Positions 61,004 to 64,000 of a stretch of 64,000 nt of DNA are shown here, piece after piece; position 1 is the first letter of the stretch, and each line of letters starts with the position of its first letter. The DNA lies in NCBI GenBank assembly GCA_031271905.1, contig JAISUT010000012.1, forward strand, positions 113,209 through 177,208, written 5' to 3'. The notes beneath the pieces were generated by a model, which worked only from the letters and a program-made list of their open reading frames with translations, did not search any database and was not told the origin of the DNA. The DNA comes from Acidobacteriota bacterium. GTDB taxonomy: Bacteria; Acidobacteriota; UBA6911. Both the position numbers and the translations under genes were made by a program.

Positions 61004-61767
61004 GGGGACCTCTAAAAACCTCGCAGACAAGGCGCAACGCCGCGTCCGGGGGAGGCGTCGCCGGGGCTGTCCGCGCCGCGTTGCGGGAGCGCATCGACCC
61101 GGAGAAGGCGGTCGTCCTGCCGCGCTTTTTCAAGACCGGCCCCGGCCAGTACGGCGAGGGCGACAAATTCCTCGGCGTCGCGGTCCCCGGCGTCCGTCAG
61201 GCGGTGAAACCCCACTTGGACGCGCCGGAGGCGGACATCCTCGCGTTGCTCCGCTCGGAATACCACGAGGAGCGGCTGGCGGCGCTCGTGATCCTGGTGG
61301 GGCGATACCGGCTCGCGCGCAGGGAGGGCGATGCGGCGCGGCAAGAGGCGGTCTTCCGCTTCTACCTCGCGAACACGGGGCGCGTCAACAACTGGGATCT
61401 GGTGGACTTGAGCGCGCCCCACATCGTCGGGGCGCACCTTTTCGGGAAAAGCACGGCGCTTTTGACCGAGCTGTCCGCGTCGCCCAGCGTCTGGGAGCGG
61501 CGCATCGCGATCATCGCGACGCACCATTTCATCCGCGAGGGGGACTGCCGCGAGACCTTCCGCATCGCCAGGCGGCTGCTCGGCGACCGGCACGACCTGA
61601 TCCACAAGGCGGTCGGCTGGATGTTGCGCGAGGCGGGGAAGCGCTGCTCGCTCGAAGCGGAGCTGGCGTTCCTCGACCGGCACCGCGCCGAGATGCCGCG
61701 CACCGCGCTCCGCTACGCCATCGAACGCTTCCCCGAAGGGTTGCGCCGCGCCTACCTCGCCCGGTGA
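61000..61767 (+). CDS. DNA alkylation repair protein (AlkD-like) with repeat-derived start
   Basis: This HEAT-repeat DNA glycosylase-like protein has 255 residues. Conserved regions are LPRFFKTGPGQYGEGDKFLG, VPGVRQAVKP, NNWDLVDLSAPHIVG, WERRIAIIATHHFIREGD and DLIHKAVGWMLREAGKR. AlkD removes bulky or positively charged alkyl lesions from DNA. The only sensible start is the ATG at 61000, overlapping the cysE stop as ATGA. Its first 17 or so codons ([18 protein letters not shown]) are entirely repeat sequence. The original promoter and start seem to have been replaced by the repeat. Confidence 0.88.
   Translation: MRGPLKTSQTRRNAASGGGVAGAVRAALRERIDPEKAVVLPRFFKTGPGQYGEGDKFLGVAVPGVRQAVKPHLDAPEADILALLRSEYHEERLAALVILVGRYRLARREGDAARQEAVFRFYLANTGRVNNWDLVDLSAPHIVGAHLFGKSTALLTELSASPSVWERRIAIIATHHFIREGDCRETFRIARRLLGDRHDLIHKAVGWMLREAGKRCSLEAELAFLDRHRAEMPRTALRYAIERFPEGLRRAYLAR
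61004..61052 (+). repeat. Dispersed palindrome, truncated short form, copy 9
   Basis: GGGGACCTCTAAAAACCTCG, then CAGACAAGGCGCAACGCCGC and GTCCGGGGG. The right arm of the palindrome is absent and the sequence passes straight into the AlkD-like coding region. Confidence 0.85.
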
Positions 61768-61810
61768 CCGCGCCGCGCCGACGCCTGAGTCCTTGCGAAT
61801 CCGGACATGG

Positions 61811-62632
61811 TCATCTTCTGCGTCTGAAAGTCTCCACGTTGAACGCCACCTCGATGACCAGCTTCAACTCCCTCGGCGGCTTTGCGAAGGGGGCGCTCGA
61901 ACGCGCCGACTTCACCGCGCGCTCATCCAACGAGGAGTAGCCGCTCCCTTTGCGCACCTCGACGGAGTTGCCCTTGATGCGCCCGTTCTCCGTCACCGTG
62001 AAGGCGATGGTCACGACCGCCTCGATGCCTTTCTTGCGCATGTCCTCCGGGTAGATGAGGTTCGCCTGCAGGCGCCGCGCCACCATCGCCGTGTATGCGG
62101 AGAGCTCGTCGCCGCCCCCGCGCCGCCCGCGCCCCAGCGACGTCGCCTGTTGGTTGACGGCGTCCGCGCCGCCGCCCCCGCCCGTCCCCGTGCCGGTCGC
62201 GCTGGTCACGAGCGGGACGGACGCGCCGCCCCCCGCGCCCGTCCCTGCGGCTGCGTTGGATGCGACGGCGGGCAGCGCCACCTCCGCCACGGCAGGGGCT
62301 GGCGCCGCCACGACCGGTGCCGGCGCAGGCTCCGGCGCCGGTTCCACCGCCGCGCTTTCCGGGAGCGGTTCTTGAGGCTCTTCCGGAGGTGCCGCCGGTT
62401 GCGGCGGCTCGGCTTCCGCCGCCGGTGCCTCCGGCGTCGGGGGGGCGGGGGGCGCGGGCTCCCCCGCCATCACCTTCTCCTCCTGTTGCCGGTCGGACAC
62501 CATCCCGAACAGCTCCATGTCGAGGGGTGCGACCCTCGGAGGCGGCTCCACGCGCAACGTGGTGAGCGCCAGCGGCGCCGCCGCGACCGCGTGAACCAGC
62601 AACGAAATCCCCACCCATTTGTAGAAACGCAT
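61811..62632 (-). CDS. tonB: TonB-like energy transducer
   Basis: This 273-residue protein has one N-terminal membrane helix (about 7-24, VGISLLVHAVAAAPLALTTL). A long Pro/Ala/Glu-rich periplasmic spacer (about 50-150) follows. The C-terminal TonB domain contains LIYPEDMRKKGIEAVVTIAF, TENGRIKGNSVEV and SLDERAVKSARSSAPFAKPP. It couples the inner-membrane proton gradient to outer-membrane receptors. It is the last gene of exbB-exbD-tonB. The ATG at 62632 is 69 nt after exbD. Confidence 0.9.
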   Translation of the reverse strand: MRFYKWVGISLLVHAVAAAPLALTTLRVEPPPRVAPLDMELFGMVSDRQQEEKVMAGEPAPPAPPTPEAPAAEAEPPQPAAPPEEPQEPLPESAAVEPAPEPAPAPVVAAPAPAVAEVALPAVASNAAAGTGAGGGASVPLVTSATGTGTGGGGGADAVNQQATSLGRGRRGGGDELSAYTAMVARRLQANLIYPEDMRKKGIEAVVTIAFTVTENGRIKGNSVEVRKGSGYSSLDERAVKSARSSAPFAKPPRELKLVIEVAFNVETFRRRR

Positions 62633-62701
62633 GTCTACGGCGAATCCCCCGTGAAGCCCCGCGAACCTGGCAATCCTGCCGCTGGCGGCGTCCTGCGCCC
62701 C

Positions 62702-63082
62702 TCAGCGCCCGCTTTTCGTCTGCACGGCGACCTTGGCGAACGACATTTGCTTGAGCAGGTCGGCGACGTCCACGAACCGCTGGAGCGTGATGCCCTGGTC
62801 GGCGCGGATGACGAACGACGTGTCCTTCGCCAGGGGCGCGAGCGCCGCCCGCAACTCGTCTTGGGCGACCTTGCGCCCGTTGAAGTACACATCCCCGCCG
62901 AGGTCGATCTCGATCGTCACGTTCTTATCCGCCTCCGTCACGCTCTTGGAGGCTTGCGGCAGGTTTACGGGAATCCTCCCGCTGGCTATGAAGCTCGACG
63001 TCGTCAGCACGATCACCAGCAGCACCATCATGATGTCAACCAGCGGGATCACGTTCATCGTCTCAAACGGCTTCTCGTCCAT
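62702..63082 (-). CDS. exbD: Biopolymer transport protein ExbD
   Basis: This 126-residue protein has one N-terminal membrane helix (PLVDIMMVLLVIVLTTSSFI) with the conserved Asp for proton conduction in LVDI. The periplasmic ExbD/TolR domain has VTIEIDLGGDVYFNGRKVAQ and FVIRADQGITLQRFVDVADL. It is between exbB (12 nt) and tonB (69 nt). Start ATG at 63082. Confidence 0.94.
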   Translation of the reverse strand: MDEKPFETMNVIPLVDIMMVLLVIVLTTSSFIASGRIPVNLPQASKSVTEADKNVTIEIDLGGDVYFNGRKVAQDELRAALAPLAKDTSFVIRADQGITLQRFVDVADLLKQMSFAKVAVQTKSGR

Positions 63083-63094
63083 CGGACGCCCCTC

Positions 63095-63559
63095 CTATTC
63101 GCCGCCGGCGGCGGACGGGGCGCCCCCCCCGGCGTTCTTCCGGGCGGCGATCTCCCATGTCAGCATCAGCACCTTCACCTTGCGCAGGAGCGCGTTGTAG
63201 ATCACCACCGACACCAGCGCCACCACCAGCCCCACCGCCGTAGCCTTCAAAGCCAACGCCAGGCCCGTCATGATCGTCCCGGTGTCCAAGGACGCCGACT
63301 GCCCCATGTTGTAGAAGGTCAGCATGATCCCCAGCACCGTCCCCAGGAGGCCGAGGTAGGGCGCGTTGCTCCCCACGGACGCGACGATGGACAGCTTGCC
63401 GGTCAAAACCAGCTCCAGCTCCTTGATGTCGCCGTACTGATCGAGCCGCACCTTGCCGTAGAACGAGCGCCGCTCCAAGCCGACGGCCACGACGACGACG
63501 CTCAACGCCGCCAGAAGCCCGATGATCCCGTAGTCGATGAGTCCAGACAGCCATTCCAT
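63095..63559 (-). CDS. exbB: Biopolymer transport protein ExbB (short MotA/TolQ/ExbB proton channel)
   Basis: This 154-residue protein has three membrane helices: an N-terminal one (about 5-26, [20 protein letters not shown]) and two C-terminal ones. The TolQ/ExbB signature [20 protein letters not shown] and [20 protein letters not shown] carry the conserved Thr residues for proton flow. It is shorter than E. coli ExbB (244) because the N-terminal periplasmic extension and part of the cytoplasmic domain are reduced. GGGGGA precedes the ATG at 63559. The track's 248-residue form includes the promoter. Confidence 0.93.
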   Translation of the reverse strand: MEWLSGLIDYGIIGLLAALSVVVVAVGLERRSFYGKVRLDQYGDIKELELVLTGKLSIVASVGSNAPYLGLLGTVLGIMLTFYNMGQSASLDTGTIMTGLALALKATAVGLVVALVSVVIYNALLRKVKVLMLTWEIAARKNAGGGAPSAAGGE

Positions 63560-63683
63560 GGTTCCCCCGCCCCCCCTTGTCCCGCGACTTCCATCTGTTG
63601 CGCGACGCACCCCAATGCGGCGGGCGGCGGTGAGCCGCCTCGCCCCACAGGCGTCGCAGGAAATCCTTTTTACTAGACCGTGC

Positions 63684-63713
63684 AATTTAAAAGCGCACAG
63701 GTGCTTTGTCAAT
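63684..63713 (-). promoter_or_regulatory. Promoter of exbB-exbD-tonB
   Basis: On the minus strand, TTGACA (63713-63708), an 18-nt spacer and TAAATT (63689-63684). Transcription would start near 63677, about 120 nt before exbB. No convincing Fur box was seen. Confidence 0.6.
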
Positions 63714-63787
63714 AGTTGTTTCTGGAAAATGGCAGACGCGAAAGGCATCGAGCGCGAGGGGACATTTCTATCGAGGCTTGACATCAA

Positions 63788-63850
63788 GCGCGAAAGTAGC
63801 GAAAGAAAGTAGCGAAAGTAGTTGACAAACGAAGCCTTCAATTTTATAGT
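63788..63850 (+). promoter_or_regulatory. Strong promoter preceded by GCGAAAG direct repeats
   Basis: TTGACA (63822-63827), an exact 17-nt spacer and TATAGT (63845-63850) make the best sigma-70-type match in the window. Directly upstream GCGAAAG occurs three times (GCGCGAAAGTAGCGAAAGAA and AGTAGCGAAAGTAG). Transcription would run off the right end from about 63857. Confidence 0.75.
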
Positions 63851-63886
63851 ATTCCCGTGCTGACAACAATCTCATAAATTCAAAAA

Positions 63887-64000
63887 ATGCTTCCCACTTG
63901 GGTGGGGGGCGATTCCCACTGGGCGGAAACGGCGAAGAACGCCCCGCTTGGGAAGACGGACGGTCATGCCAAGGACGTCCCTTGGCATGGCTTTGCGCGA
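63887..64000 (+). CDS. Possible start of an ORF (incomplete)
   Basis: ATG at 63887 opens a frame of 38 codons to the window edge without a stop (begins MLPTWVGGDSHWAETAK). It lies 30 nt after the predicted start of a strong promoter but has no visible Shine-Dalgarno (CAAAAAATG). A hairpin-forming ATGCCAAGG...CCTTGGCAT overlaps it, so a structured leader or small RNA is an alternative. I do not recognise the peptide. Confidence 0.3.
   Translation, partial: MLPTWVGGDSHWAETAKNAPLGKTDGHAKDVPWHGFAR

Overview
The window is GC-rich chromosomal DNA from a Gram-negative, outer-membrane-bearing bacterium. Envelope genes include an OmpA/PKD outer-membrane protein, ExbB/ExbD/TonB, two LolA-like periplasmic proteins and lipoproteins. 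MurE carries the DNPR motif of meso-diaminopimelate ligases. VPS10/BNR-type propellers, LolA-like 'lipoprotein-sorting' proteins, PKD-OmpA proteins and multiheme cytochromes together resemble Acidobacteriota (or a neighbouring phylum). That placement is inference from gene style, not from a marker-gene tree. Nearly all very long antisense ORFs in the track are GC-codon shadows.

Layout. 1-2.4 kb (minus): the N-terminal part of a GAF/PAS sensor, then ychF. 2.5-17.6 kb (plus): a division and cell-wall (dcw) cluster, mraZ-rsmH-ftsL-ftsI-murE-murF-murD-(small ORF)-ftsW-murC-ftsQ-ftsA-ftsZ. It is preceded by a sigma-70-like promoter with four perfectly phased MraZ boxes and closed by a strong bidirectional terminator shared with a convergent tRNA-Asp. 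mraY, murG, murB and ddl are absent from their usual places. 18-26.5 kb: the PKD-OmpA protein, a BNR-propeller protein, the remnant of an Eco29kI-type restriction enzyme, an orphan and divergent molybdenum-hydroxylase large subunit, and an MFS carrier. 26.9-28.9 kb (minus): amtB-glnB behind a near-perfect sigma-54 promoter. 29-36 kb: a C_GCAxxG_C_C-type redox protein, a type-B carboxylesterase lipoprotein, a LolA-like protein, a TrmJ-like RNA methyltransferase, a stand-alone LigD-type phosphoesterase and a TPR protein. 36.5-45.9 kb: rho, a 13-haem cytochrome c fused to a b-type membrane domain (CbcL-like), a PH-domain membrane protein, an ECF sigma factor, and a histidine kinase with an NtrC-class regulator. 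46-54.3 kb: POT, NSS and DASS transporters, a two-receiver regulator with a CheX-like phosphatase, and mazG. 54.3-64 kb: a membrane TPR protein, a D-Ala-D-Ala carboxypeptidase, a DUF3617-like protein, a LolA-like protein with a KynB-like cyclase, serine acetyltransferase, an AlkD-type repair protein, and tonB-exbD-exbB.

The most unusual thread is a dispersed imperfect palindrome (about 110-130 bp, with short internally deleted forms) present about nine times. Copies run into coding sequence: they make the C-termini of MurC and the TrmJ-like protein and the start codon and first codons of the AlkD-like protein. One half-copy is fused to a stray fragment of the molybdenum-hydroxylase gene. Other points of interest are a vestigial duplicate of the ftsW 5' end, a PII protein without the uridylylated tyrosine, and a molybdenum hydroxylase without the usual catalytic glutamate.

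Limits: everything was read by eye from the sequence and the supplied ORF track. No database search, folding or statistics were run.
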